A stretch of 64,000 nucleotides of DNA from Endothia cerciana (taxonomy: Eukaryota; Ascomycota; Sordariomycetes; Diaporthales; Cryphonectriaceae). The notes below the pieces were generated by a model, which saw only the letters and a program-made list of their open reading frames with translations, made no database searches and was not told where the DNA came from. Position 1 is the stretch's first letter. Every line of letters begins with the position of its first letter. The translations under genes were made by a program, and so were the position numbers. Where the stretch lies: positions 434,001-498,000 of the forward strand of contig JALRMH010000024.1 of NCBI GenBank assembly GCA_026119935.1, written 5' to 3'. Positions 26,129-37,557 of the stretch are shown here, piece by piece.

Positions 26129-28857
26129 GGTTTCCTGGCGGTCGACGGCGTGCCAGGTCAAGGAGATAAGGGAGCACTTCGGACTATACTGGGTCGGCGA
26201 GCGTGGGCGGGGTGCCACTCGACGGAGTCTCTAGTGCCTGGCGGTCGTCGATTTCACCATTTACCTGGAGATGACTCGGCGCATGGCAGATGTTCGACCC
26301 CAGAGGACAGGTGGGTCGTCTCTTGTAAGTCGGCGAGCGGACGAGAGAGGCGGCCGTCGCTGCGCTTGGTCACAGGGCCGTCCTTGGGAGAGCCGATGAT
26401 CTGCTGGTCGGTGGGATGAAGAGGACGAGACCAAAGCTGGGACTGGCGGAGGGGTGGTAATAGCAGAGGGACAGGGTTCAGCCTCGGACCGGGAGAGACT
26501 GAGGGGTTCCAGTCTCGAGGGACAGAACCAAGATTGCAGGCAGGCTGCTGGGGACGAGAGAGGTATGTGAGACGGCGCAGGTAGGTCCGCCGGCCGGTGC
26601 GAGGAAAGGAACAGCTTCAAATACGGAGGGGGCCCTTCCAGGTACTGCTCAACACGAGCAGGCGAGTGAAGAAGAGGCGGCGTAGGCGGGCACAGGGGTA
26701 AAATGTGCAAACGGGCCGCAGGTAGGAAAGGCGGCGGGAGGGTTGTTTTGGATGATGGACGGCGGAGGGCGGCGGAGGGCGGACGAGATGAGAACGACAG
26801 CTCACTTGGACCTCTGCCAGCCCGCGGGCGGGGGTGCAGTGACATGCGACAGTGAGATAAATGCAATGGGACGGATCCCACTAAGCGGGTGAGTGAACGG
26901 CCTCCCGTCGTGCCGGAGCCTCATGAACCTTTGCCGTATACAACCTCACGGGGTCGGGCAGGCACTGCGATGAGCTCGCTGACCCTGCCTCCCAACACCA
27001 ATGGACGTTAGCAGGTGGGACGGGGCCGGAGCGTGTGGACATGGATCGGGGTGATGGAGGACGAGGACGAGGAGGAGGAGGGCCTAGCCAGCTGTCAAAG
27101 GCGCCATGGCGCTGCTGACACGTACATTAACTGCACAAGTACTCCCAGCACGGATACGCCCATCCCGATATCCTACCCCATCCCAGAACCCATCTCCTCA
27201 CGCCCCTCGTCGATGGCTGTCTTGGGACCGTAGGCCCGGGCCAGGCCAGGCCAGACCACCTCTGAACCCATCCGTCCATCGTCAACCGAGCGGTAGCACA
27301 CCTCACTGCGGAGTTTCCCACACTGGGACCGACCAGCGTGAAGGCGGCGCTGATACCCGTGAGGCGCGAGTCTTCCTTTTGAAACTGCTTTTTCTTCGAG
27401 TCCCTCATCGATGGCTGTCACGCGACCTGCAGGCTGTTGCTTCTTTCGATCCAGTGCCGACACCGCCCAGACACACACCGGATGAAATGGGAATGGGGCG
27501 CGCGACTTGTCAGGTTGTGCGGCCGGCTGAGGCGGCCAGGCCAGACCGGAGCGGACCAGACCGGATTCGTGCAGCAACTCGCAGCATGGCCCAGCCCATG
27601 ATATGATTCACATGGACCCGCGAGCAGTGCACCAAGGTGTTCCAACCTATGTCTGTCACGGCGGTCCAAGGCCCAGCAGGCGTGAAGGTCCTCCTCGGTC
27701 TGGGATGTCATCCGTGGGGGCCGTGAACCGGGGCAAGCAGGCCAGAACGCGAAAAGGAAGAAGAGAAGAAGAAGAAAAGGAAGAAAAGGAAGAGCCAAGG
27801 GGCCGACAAGCGGACCTATCGCGTCGAGAGCACCACCTCTGTCCGGATGACTCCCACCTCCATCCAACCTGTCGACGGCTGGTACCATAGTACTTTGATG
27901 TAGGTCGGGGTGACGTCTAACCAAGATAGTCACCGGCCCTTTTCCAGCATCCTCGTAGCGTGAAGCATACGTACTATGGTACAGAGTAGTGCGCAGGGAC
28001 TGTGGGGCCCAATGAACTGCATCCGCGCTCCACACTCACCATCAACCACGAGGGCTGGATTCGGAGTGGACGTCTCAGGATAACTGTGAACGCCGGACAT
28101 CGTATCGGTTATGACTTCAGCACTCGTCTCTTTTGGGGAAACGTACGCTAATATTAAGTACTCTAGAACAGCAACTTCTAGCGAGAGGCCTCGCTAAGAT
28201 CTTAGAAGGGCCATCCCTGAAGAAGAAGAAGAACAAGAAGAGGAGGGAAAAAGAAAGGTGCGGGCCAGAGAGGAGGATAACTGCCAAGCTATACTGTGGC
28301 AAAGGGGGGCTTCCCGCAACCCCCAAGAACGCGACATCACTAGGCATTACCATGCAAGGGCCATAATCACTGCTGACATCCTCGCAACTTTTTCTTCCCC
28401 CCCCCCCCCCCACCGCGCCCCACCCAATTTGCATCTCTGGCAAATCCTCTCCCACGCGAACCGATACGGCCATTATCCAAAAAAGCCATCTCGGAATCTC
28501 CGCGTCACCAAACTCGACCAACAACATCGAATGCGTCCGATGCTCGCCTCAACCACATTCTCGGACCCGGATGCATCGCGTCAATGCGATGCCCTGAACC
28601 TCGATTAAGAACTTGCCGAGCAACCAAGCCATCCGCGCGCGCTGCGCATCTCAGACATGATCTCCTCCTTCCCGGTGCGACTATCACATCTACAACCTGA
28701 ATAGCGAAACTAGGGGTCTCACGCGCAGGCCTCTCGTCTTCCGTACCATCCAGCTTGAGTGCGACGGCCGGCAATCGATCGAAATCGTCTGTCCGGACCG
28801 GCTCTGGCCTCCCAAGTCGAAGGATCTCGGACCACAGACCCCACCGGATGAGATAGA
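26129..28857. other. Divergent intergenic region, slx8 / mip1
   Basis: 2.7 kb between opposed starts. It has a C run (28397-28411), GTACTATGGT motifs at 27884-27893 (reverse) and 27971-27980, and AAG/GAA-rich purine tracts near 27750-27800 and 28220-28255. A few short segments such as GGCCAGGCCAGACC recur near 27243 and 27536. The longest open frames (26261-26881 and 27418-28035, minus) have biased, unrecognised sequence and are not called. Confidence 0.5.
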
Positions 28858-31800
28858 ATGCTCAGTCCGGTCAGGGGCCGTCTGCGAAATGGTTGCGCCG
28901 CCGCAAGCTCTGTTCGACTCGCCAAGCATCGGGCCCATGCGAGATGGGCTGCGCAGCTCCGTTGGCAGTCCGCTGTCGCGGCCGCGGCAGAGACTCGGGA
29001 GCAGCAAACAGCTCCTAGAAGCAGCCTCTCTGGTAAGATTCTCCGTCGCACCATGCATGCGCCAGCCAGTACTGGGCAGGGGACTAACAGGATGCGCGCA
29101 GTTCCGTCGACGGCACGAGTCAACCAGGTAGGCGTGCAACAGCTGAGCGAAAACATCTACAGCCAAATCTTCCCCAACGGGAGCCAGCCACCAGCCCGGG
29201 AGCTTGTCAAACTCTCGAGGGAACACCTGCGACGTCATGATCTCCTGGACAAGAACACCGACCAGGCCGAACCCATAGCTTTCGAGCTCCCCGGCCTACA
29301 AGCTCCCGACACGAAGACTTTGGACGAGCACTTCTACAGACTCGGCGTGGATGCTGCCGAGCCGTTCCTGGAGCATGCGAAACGGTTCGCAAGAGCAGTC
29401 CTGCCGCGGACGCCGAACAGATGGATACACCAGAGCGGTTGGACCAAGTACTGTTACCCCGAAGGTGGGAATGGACCTGCAGAGCCGGAGAAGGTGGACG
29501 TGCCGGACGAGAAGATGCTCTCGTTTGACGTCGAGGTCATGTGGAAGGAAAGTCCCTTCGCCGTCATGGCCTGCGCCGCGAGCCCCTCAGCATGGTACGT
29601 CTGGCTGTCTCCCTGGCTGTTGGGCGAGACGACGAGCGAGAAACAGCTGGTCCCTCTCGGCGACCCCACCAGGGAGCGCATCATTGTGGGGCACAACGTC
29701 GGATACGACCGGGCCAGGATACTGGAGGAATACGACCTCAAGCAGACAAGAAACTGCTTCCTGGACACCATGTCGCTGCATGTGGCGGTCAATGGCATGT
29801 GCTCACAACAACGGCCGACCTGGATGAAACACAAGAAGAGCCGGGAGCTGCGGGAGAAGATTCAACGGGAGACAGACAACCTTGAGCTGGCCGCCCTGCT
29901 CAGCAACAAGTCACTATCAAACGATGAGGAGGAGCTGTGGGTCAGCAAGAGTTCTATCAACTCATTGCGGGATGTGGCCAAGTTCCACCTGAACCTGACG
30001 ATGGACAAGGCCGTCCGAGACGACTTTGGCGAGCTGAGCCGGGAAGAGATCGTGGCCAAGCTTGATGATCTCCTGAACTACTGTGCCGCTGATGTGGCAG
30101 TCACCCACCGGGTCTACTCAATCGTCTTTCCCAATTTCCTGAAGACCTGCCCGCATCCTGTCAGCTTTGCGGCTCTGCGGCACATGTCCTCGGTCATCTT
30201 GCCGGTGAACGAGTCCTGGGACGCCTACCTGAAGAACGCAGAAGACACATACAAGAGTCTGTCCGATGCTGTCCAAGAGCGTCTCGTATCGCTGACGGAC
30301 AAGGCTCTGGAAATCAAGGATGATGCTGTCCAGTGGGGCAATGATCCGTGGCTGAAGCAGCTCGACTGGTCCCGGCAGGAGATCAAGATGGTAAAAGGGA
30401 AAAAGAAGAACGATCCTCCGCGACCCGCGAAGAATCAGAAAATGCCCGGGAAGCCAAAATGGTATAAGGATTTGTTCCCAAAGAAGGGTGTGGGCATCAA
30501 TATCTCCATCAGGACGAGGATAGCACCGCTGATGCTGAGGCTCTCTTGGGAGGGCTACCCGCTGTTCTGGTCCGACAAGCACGGTTGGACATTCCGGGTG
30601 CCCCTTGAGGACAAGGCCAAATACACCGAGAAGGCCATGAAAGCGTGCGATATGAAGGAGGAGACGGTTCTCCTGCTTCGTGATGATACCGAGGGCACCT
30701 ACTTCAAAATACCTCACAAAGACGGGCCCGCCGCACGTTGCGCCAATCCCATGGCGAAAAGCTATCTGGCCTACTTTGAGAAGGGTATCCTGTCGTCTGA
30801 GTACCCTTATGCCAAGGAAGCCCTGGAGATGAACGCTTCTTGTTCATACTGGATAAGTGCCCGCGAAAGAATCAGGTCGCAGCTGGTGGTGTACGAGAAG
30901 GAACTACCGCATAAGAAGGAGTCAGGGGGCGAGCAGACGAGTCAGGGCTTCATCCTGCCCCAGATCATACCGATGGGCACCATCACGAGAAGAGCTGTCG
31001 AAAATACGTGGTTGACGGCAAGCAACGCGAAGAAGACCCGCGTTGGCTCAGAACTGAAGGCCATGGTAAAGGCGCCACCGGGGTACAGCTTCGTCGGCGC
31101 CGATGTCGACTCGGAAGAGCTCTGGATCGCCAGTGTTCTGGGAGACGCAGTCTTCAAAATCCATGGCGGCAATGCCATAGGCTTCATGACATTGGAAGGC
31201 ACCAAGGCGGCGGGCACCGATCTTCATTCTCGCACAGCCTCAATCTTGGGCATCACGAGAAACAACGCCAAGGTATTCAACTACGGCCGGATCTACGGTG
31301 CCGGGCTAAGGTTTGCCGCACAACTGCTGCGGCAGTTCAACCCCACGATGTCCGACCGCGAGACGTTGAGCACCGCGACGAAGCTTTACGCCGCCACCAA
31401 GGGCATGCAGTCAGACCGCAAACTGCTCTACAAACGAAAGTTCTGGCGAGGGGGCACAGAGTCTTTCGTCTTCAACAAACTTGAAGAGTTCGCCGAGCAA
31501 GAGCGACCGCGCACGCCTGTCCTAGGCGCGGGCATCACGGAAGCCCTGATGAGCCGCTACGTGAGCAAGGGCGGCTTCCTCACCAGCCGCATCAACTGGG
31601 CGATCCAGAGCTCAGGCGTCGACTACCTCCACCTCCTCATCGTAGCCATGGACTACCTCGCCCGCCGTTTCAATATCGACGCCCGCCTGTCCATCACGGT
31701 ACACGACGAGATCCGCTACCTCGTCAAGGACAAGGACAAGTACCGCGCCGCCATGGCTCTACAGGTTGCCAACCTCTGGACGCGGTGCATGTTCGCACAA

Positions 31801-32388
31801 CAGGTCGGCATCAACGACCTTCCGCAAGCATGTGCCTTCTTCAGCGCGGTCGACATTGACCACGTCTTGCGCAAGGAGGTCGACCTCGACTGCGTCACCC
31901 CCTCGCACAAGGATCCAATCCCTCCCGGCGAGTCGATCGACATCCAACAGCTCCTCGGGAAAGGCGACGAGGCCCGCCTCGACGAGTCCATCACCCCCGA
32001 GAGATACCCACCACAACTCGACCAGATCGCCTACACGCCCCGCACGCCCGTGATGGAGGATCTAATCAGGCAAGACGCCTCGACGACCGACCCAGCCTTC
32101 ATCCGCGCGCAGATCTGCTCCGACCTGCAGGAGCTGGCCAAGATCTGCACGGAGAAGCGCAAGGAGATGGCCGCGCTCGCGCCGCCCAAGCCCAAGCCCA
32201 GCACCAGCAAGGCCAAGAAGACGATGCTGCCATACTCCTCGCGCCCCGAGCTCATGCCCATGGAGGAGCCGATGATCGTGTCCGAGGCGTTCAGGGCTGA
32301 GAGTCATAGGCGCCTGGGCGGCGGCGGCCAGAAGAAGATCAACTGGGACGTGGACAAGAGGTGGGAGGCTGCCCGGGGGACGCACTGA
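28858..32388 (+). CDS. mip1: Mitochondrial DNA polymerase gamma catalytic subunit
   Basis: Proposed as two exons, 28858-29032 and 29102-32388, 1153 aa. A single uninterrupted reading frame of 1176 codons also exists because the candidate intron is 69 nt (see findings). This is a family A polymerase with 3'-5' exonuclease: Exo I around FDVEVMW (about residue 200), Exo II VGHNVGYDRA (about 254), Exo III YCAADVAVTHR (about 385), Pol A GADVDSEELWIASVLGDA (about 724), Pol B RNNAKVFNYGRIYGAG (about 778) and Pol C ITVHDEIRYLV (about 926). The N-terminus is arginine- and alanine-rich with no acidic residue in the first 40, as expected of a mitochondrial presequence. About 220 residues follow Pol C, the C-terminal extension typical of fungal Mip1. 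It replicates and proofreads mitochondrial DNA. Confidence 0.96.
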   Translation: MLSPVRGRLRNGCAAASSVRLAKHRAHARWAAQLRWQSAVAAAAETREQQTAPRSSLSGKILRRTMHAPASTGQGTNRMRAVPSTARVNQVGVQQLSENIYSQIFPNGSQPPARELVKLSREHLRRHDLLDKNTDQAEPIAFELPGLQAPDTKTLDEHFYRLGVDAAEPFLEHAKRFARAVLPRTPNRWIHQSGWTKYCYPEGGNGPAEPEKVDVPDEKMLSFDVEVMWKESPFAVMACAASPSAWYVWLSPWLLGETTSEKQLVPLGDPTRERIIVGHNVGYDRARILEEYDLKQTRNCFLDTMSLHVAVNGMCSQQRPTWMKHKKSRELREKIQRETDNLELAALLSNKSLSNDEEELWVSKSSINSLRDVAKFHLNLTMDKAVRDDFGELSREEIVAKLDDLLNYCAADVAVTHRVYSIVFPNFLKTCPHPVSFAALRHMSSVILPVNESWDAYLKNAEDTYKSLSDAVQERLVSLTDKALEIKDDAVQWGNDPWLKQLDWSRQEIKMVKGKKKNDPPRPAKNQKMPGKPKWYKDLFPKKGVGINISIRTRIAPLMLRLSWEGYPLFWSDKHGWTFRVPLEDKAKYTEKAMKACDMKEETVLLLRDDTEGTYFKIPHKDGPAARCANPMAKSYLAYFEKGILSSEYPYAKEALEMNASCSYWISARERIRSQLVVYEKELPHKKESGGEQTSQGFILPQIIPMGTITRRAVENTWLTASNAKKTRVGSELKAMVKAPPGYSFVGADVDSEELWIASVLGDAVFKIHGGNAIGFMTLEGTKAAGTDLHSRTASILGITRNNAKVFNYGRIYGAGLRFAAQLLRQFNPTMSDRETLSTATKLYAATKGMQSDRKLLYKRKFWRGGTESFVFNKLEEFAEQERPRTPVLGAGITEALMSRYVSKGGFLTSRINWAIQSSGVDYLHLLIVAMDYLARRFNIDARLSITVHDEIRYLVKDKDKYRAAMALQVANLWTRCMFAQQVGINDLPQACAFFSAVDIDHVLRKEVDLDCVTPSHKDPIPPGESIDIQQLLGKGDEARLDESITPERYPPQLDQIAYTPRTPVMEDLIRQDASTTDPAFIRAQICSDLQELAKICTEKRKEMAALAPPKPKPSTSKAKKTMLPYSSRPELMPMEEPMIVSEAFRAESHRRLGGGGQKKINWDVDKRWEAARGTH

Positions 32389-35095
32389 GCGCGGAGGGGT
32401 GCAACGCGCTGGCTCTTTCTTTTGCCTGCCTGCTCCAACTCGTAACCATACGGGCTGTGTTTATGATATATACCGCTGGCTTATGTACATGTACGCTGAG
32501 ACGGGGCATTGTATTGATATCCGTGGGGGGGTCGGCGCAAGAAAAGGGGGGGGGAAGGGGGGTCAGGGGGTCCACTGGTCGCCGGAGTTGGGGCGAGCAG
32601 GCCACCTGAGCGGCTTTGGTGGTTTTGGACTCTTACTTCTTGTATAATGGATGCTACAGCGATATTATTCTTTGGCAGTAATCAATACTTGCAAGCGATG
32701 GACGGACGGCCTGAATCTGTAGTGAATAAAGTGTGTGTACCCGAGGCTCGCTTGAACCGCACGGATGACGTTCCTCAAGAGCTGGCGTAGTTACCAACCT
32801 AGCATTGGCAGGGTGTGAGAACTGGCAACGTCTGTAACCCATATCAACAGAATGACAGTCTTACTTTGCGTGAGTTGCCGACGGCTGTGGGACACAAAGA
32901 TGAATCCGAGCAACACTGCTTCTTTTTTTTTATTTATTATTTTTTTTTATCCCTTCTTCTTTCTGACTGGCCGGCCCCCTCTCCTCCTGCCGTCGTTCTT
33001 TCTCCTCGAAGAGTCATTGCGAGCCTGTCCGGAGGAGAGGGATTACTAGACTGGACCTGCGAGCCCGTTCAGAGGAGGGTGCGTGTATGGGTAGCGGTTT
33101 GGGAACGCGACGACCTCGTCAGCCTCGGATCCGAGGTCAACTGGGACGAGGCGATCAGAACGTCAGCATTCGCCGCCACGACCGCTCGTCGAGCGTACGA
33201 CCCCGGTGGAGAGAGAAGAGGTTGGGGGGGGGGGGGGGGACGGGGAGGGAGGGGAAAAGGAAATTGGTAAAGAAGGAAAAAGAAGAGGGAAGGAAAAGGT
33301 CAAGTAATGCCAGGCCCCATCCCTCGAATCTCCGCACAAAAGGTTCAGGTCTGAGGGGACGGAGACCTGGGGGGGGGGGGGGTAGGGGTCGGCGAGGGTT
33401 TACCGATTGCTCCCCCCCTCCCCCCGGCCCCGCTCACCCAACCCACAGGCGCCTTGCCCCCTCCCTGTGGGGAACTGGTGACCCCGGAAATAGAATTAAG
33501 GTTTTGTGGGGAGGGGTTGGTTTGGGGGCGGGAGGGGCGGGGTCTCCACCTCATCATCCCTGTACTTTTGCCCCTGCAGGAACGGATCGACAGTATGGGC
33601 ATGTGCATATATATATATATATATATGCAGGGCACGCACTATATGTATGTACTATATAGTATATAATGTTTGGGACGTGGGATGGGGAGACGGCTGCTGG
33701 TGGAAGAGGAGAAACGGGGGAGGGGGGGTTGTTTGCTTTCCCCCTATCTTGGGGTGATGAGAGGTATCATAGTAACTAACTATGGAGTCTTGATAAGATG
33801 TCTAGGCAGTCTGGGATTCCGTTGCCTTACCAGGCACGCAGGTGCCCGGGTGAGGGGTGGGCTGGAGCAACTTATAAGTCTCCATCCGTGTCGTCGATCG
33901 ATTCTCCTGAGGACACCCACAACCCCTGGACAAATAGTGCGCTCAATAAATGATCTCGGGTTCATTTGTACACCCGAGACCCTTCCTGTCCCTTGAAGCT
34001 TCCTCATGTCACAAGCTGCTCTCTCTCTCTCCCCCCTCACACACACTACAGAGTATGCTACAAAATGTCAAAGGGGGGCAAGGTCAGGAAGCGGGCTTCT
34101 CTGTCTGCAACCAGTCCGCTGCTGGCAAGAGGGCGGAAAATCATATACGCATCTATATAAGGTTCACAGTTGGCGTCACCAGGTCAAGCCGACCCGTCAA
34201 TTCTAGAGGGAGCCGTGTACTACCGGGTTTTGTTCTAGGGGGGCCCGGGGGGGTGGGGGGGCGGTGGTCTTTGCAGGTGTTGTTGTCCTTGTCGTTGCCC
34301 TGAGTGTGGAGTCCCCATCGCCAGCGGAGACACGGCGCTGGGGGAGGACCAGTTGTTTAGTGATGATGGAACCGCCCACTGTACATCGAGTAAGATGCCA
34401 TTTGGTATAATGGGAACATGCGTGAGATACCCCTTCACCGTCGGTCCCGAGGAGGCCCCTTTGTGGGCTGGGGGTTGTAGGGCCTTATCGTCTACAGCAG
34501 ACGGTCCTGGTCCAGATCTAGGAGTAGCAACTTACCCTTTCATTTCCCACTCTACCTCCCCCCCCCCCCCCCAACCCCCGTTTTCTCCCCGTCCAAAACA
34601 GAATGGGTGCTCACGTCTGGAAATATGCTCGCCCGTCGCATAGAGGCGTCCTCGTGGCTCGTCATCCCTGGCCGCTGGATACGATCATCTGACCAGCAAC
34701 AGCGTCGAAGGTTGGACACACGAGTTTCTTCTTTCCTGTCGCCTGGGTCACGTCCCGGGACCCGTCATGCACAACATTCCCTCAGACATCATGCATCTCT
34801 ATCCTTTACCTCCCGTTGCTCCCCGTCACCCCTTAGGCATATAGTATATCTATCATCATTTAAGTATTGAAAGGGAAAAAAGATACCCCATGTCCACCAC
34901 CTCCTGACCACCAGATCCCCAGTCCGAGCCGCCATCCCACCCAGCCAGACAGTGATTTTCCGACCACGTTACACATCGACAACCAAAACGAATTTCCGTC
35001 CGCCGCCGGGGGTGCCCGCGGGGGAGGGGGGTGAAGGTAATATTCGACACCGGCGACGGCGACTGTCGCCGGGTTTTTCTTCAGGAGCGCACGTA
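32389..35095. other. Convergent intergenic region, mip1 / Whi5-like gene
   Basis: 2.7 kb between stop codons, unusually long for a convergent pair. Contains G runs at 33224-33239 and 33369-33382, a C run at 34558-34572, a T-rich stretch at 32926-32965 and an (AT)n microsatellite at 33607-33626. Open frames are short and compositionally odd; none is called. Confidence 0.5.
33607..33626. repeat. (AT)n microsatellite
   Basis: Ten AT units in the mip1/Whi5-like intergenic region. Confidence 0.95.
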
Positions 35096-36432
35096 TCAGA
35101 GCGACCCCTGCGAGAGGCTCAACAGGCCCTTCGCCGCGCCTCCCTTCAGCGCACTGCTCGTCAGCCTCTCCTCGTTCCTGCCGTCCCTCGCCTTGCGCGG
35201 GGTCGACACGCCCACCAGGTCCGGCAGCGCCTGTCCCTGCGGCGGCGGGCACCCGTCCGCAACGGCGGCGGCGGCGGCGGCGGCGGCACCCTCCCCCTCC
35301 TCCCCCTCATCATCATCAGACTCCACGACATCCCTGTCCACCTCCCGCGACGACAACGACAACGGCGCGGGCCGTGCCGCCGACGCCGCCGCCGCCGATG
35401 ACCGGTACCAGTACTGTGCCGGCGTCGCCCTCTCGATCGTGTGCGCCGACATGGAGGGCAGGGGCGGGCGGCGGCGGGTCATGCCCGGGACGGGGCGGAC
35501 CTGCAGCTTGTCGAGGGGCACGTCGGTCTGGTTCGTCCTGACCTTATAGGTGGCGAGGGAGAGGCGGAGCTTGAGGATTTCTGCTTTCTGCCGGCCGGGA
35601 GACGCGTCAGCACCGTGGCAGGACAACATTGGGTGCGTTGGTGAGGTTTTTTTTGGGGGTTTTTTTTTTAAATTACATATGTATGTGTGTGTCACGGGTG
35701 GGCATACCTGTCTGAACTCCTCACGCGTCGGCACCCGACGCGGTCTCGGCGGCGGCAGGCCGTGTACCGCAGCCAGCACGGACGGGTCCGTCACGGCAGC
35801 GTGCGCGGGGGCGGCCGTCGCGGTGCGCGCGTCGGTATCCGGCTCCGTGATGGTCGTGAACTGGGAGGTGTTGATGGTCGAGCTGTCGAAGACGGAACTC
35901 GCGTCGGGCGATACCGACCTCCGGGCCGTGGCGGGACGCGGGGCCGCCGGCTCATCCTGTCGTCGCGCGTGTCAGCCCTGGCGTCGGTGCCGGAGGAGCG
36001 TAGGCGCTGTTGCATGGGGACATTGGGGAGGAAAAGGTTGGGGGGTTGGGGGGTTTGGGGGGAGCAGCATACCTCATCCGCGCCCTCTGCGCCCTCTGCG
36101 CCCGGCTTCGGTGCCCCCATCCTGGGCAGTACCCTCGCCTCCTCCTTGGGCGGCGAGGCCCTGACCGGACTCTCGGAGCACAGCTTCTTGACGGCCGGCT
36201 GGGCGTTCGCCACCCCCTCGAGGGGCCGCTTCCTGGGCGTGGCGGTCCTCCCGCGCGGCGGGGAGGGCGTCGCGTGGCGGGACACGCCCGGGACCTTCTT
36301 CTTCAGCGGGCTGCCGCCGGCGACGGAACCCCTGGCGGACAGCTTGGACGACGACGGTGCCCGAGGGGACCTCGACACGTTCACGTCGATCGCGCCGAGG
36401 GCGCGTCTCTTCGTGGGTGTTGCCGCGCTCAT
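35096..36432 (-). CDS. Whi5-family G1/S transcriptional repressor
   Basis: Three exons, all phase 0: 36432-36073, 35956-35708 and 35587-35096, 366 aa. The diagnostic part is the Whi5-type (GTB) motif formed across the last splice: FRQKAEILKLRLSLATYKV followed by RTNQTDVPLDKLQ (about residues 200-235). In yeast this motif lets Whi5, Nrm1 and Stb1 bind the SBF/MBF factors and hold back G1/S genes until cyclin-dependent kinase phosphorylation. The remainder is disordered. The N-terminus starts MSAATPTKRRALGAIDVN and has many SP and TP sites (SPRAP, TPSPP, SPVR, SPPK), suiting control by CDK; that is inference. A run of alanines encoded by GCC repeats (about 35266-35286) and an acidic patch lie near the C-terminus. 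Which of the Whi5/Nrm1-type names applies cannot be settled from sequence alone. Confidence 0.8.
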
Positions 36433-37557
36433 CTTGAACCTTGGACGTGATGTTCCGGAGACGCGATGGGCTGCAGGCGGATGAAAGACACGGACAAGAT
36501 CTGATCACGGATGCAGAGGTCTCCCTGGACACGAGCAGAGGGTATTGAGTCCCCGAAACGAGATGCAGGTGCAGCAAGAAGAAGACGTGCCTCGCGTTGT
36601 TGTTCCACGACGAGACGTATGAGCTAGCCAAAAGCAGAGAGGGAGAGGGGGAGAGGGAGAGGGGGAGAGGGAGAGGGGGAGAGAGAGGTTAGGCTTATAG
36701 GAATATTATGGGTGTAGGACAAGGCACGCCCTGGCGCCCAGGGTGGTAGGTGGTGGGTGGTGGTGGTGGGGGGGAGGCGACAATAAAGAAATGGGGCCAA
36801 GAGGCACGGTCGCGTGAATTCCCTAGGCCTTGTAACTGAATGTCTGCATTTACTTTACTATTTACTTGACTGCCCCTTGCGGTTTAGGGCGCGGGCTGTG
36901 GACCCTTTTGTCGAGCACGCTGACGGGGGTCGTGCCATACATAGTACGCGCCAGCCAGGGCCAGGTTTCGTCCGCGGTTTTCATAGCACTCTCACAGGGG
37001 GTCTTGTCGACTCTTGCCCGCGCGTGTGTAATAGTGCCACGATTTGGGACCCTCCTGGCTTTACACTTACTATGTACAGTAGAGGCTGGAGCATTCTGGC
37101 CTGAGATTCATTCCACGGCATGTTCAGATAACACTGTCGAGGTATCGACTAGGAAGGGCACCGTTGGCGTCCCCGAAGGCGGAGACAGAAACAAAAAGAC
37201 ATGTGTATGCATATGATGGAGCGTTAAAGCAGTGGCTACCTCCTCCAGGGCCTTTTACATACCCAATGCTTCCACGGAAAACAAGCCGCACCCGGCAAGA
37301 CCAACAAGAATGATAGTAGAAGCCTCGGGACGCATATCGCATCGGGTATCAACCATGGAAGCCTCCGTAGAAAACCACATTTTGACCGCATTCCTGGATT
37401 GTTTCCTCTTTCCCGGCCAAATTCGCCGCCGTCCGAAAACTCCGCCGGGCCCAAACAAGCAATGCGAATGCGTTTGAATTAAGAAATCTCGTGAGGCCAG
37501 ACATTTCATTCGGGTATGTCGAAATCATAAGCGCCTTTGCGGTATCCAGTTGGCCCC
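36433..37557. other. Intergenic region upstream of the Whi5-like gene
   Basis: 1.1 kb between two minus-strand genes: promoter of the Whi5-like gene and 3' flank of med15. It contains a GGGAGA-type polypurine repeat at 36635-36688, about 200 bp upstream of the start. No gene supported. Confidence 0.55.
36635..36688. repeat. Polypurine (GGGAGA)n microsatellite
   Basis: A run of GAGAGG and GGGAGA units, all purine on the plus strand, upstream of the Whi5-like start. Perfect purine mirror-like tracts can form triplex DNA; whether it affects expression is unknown. Confidence 0.85.

Noticed and set aside
26261..26881. 206-codon minus-strand frame upstream of slx8
   Set aside because: Ser/Pro/Arg-rich with no family likeness; probably promoter or 5' UTR.
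27418..28035. 205-codon minus-strand frame between slx8 and mip1
   Set aside because: It has one hydrophobic stretch, but that comes from a purine-rich repeat read in reverse; no start context, domain or splice support.
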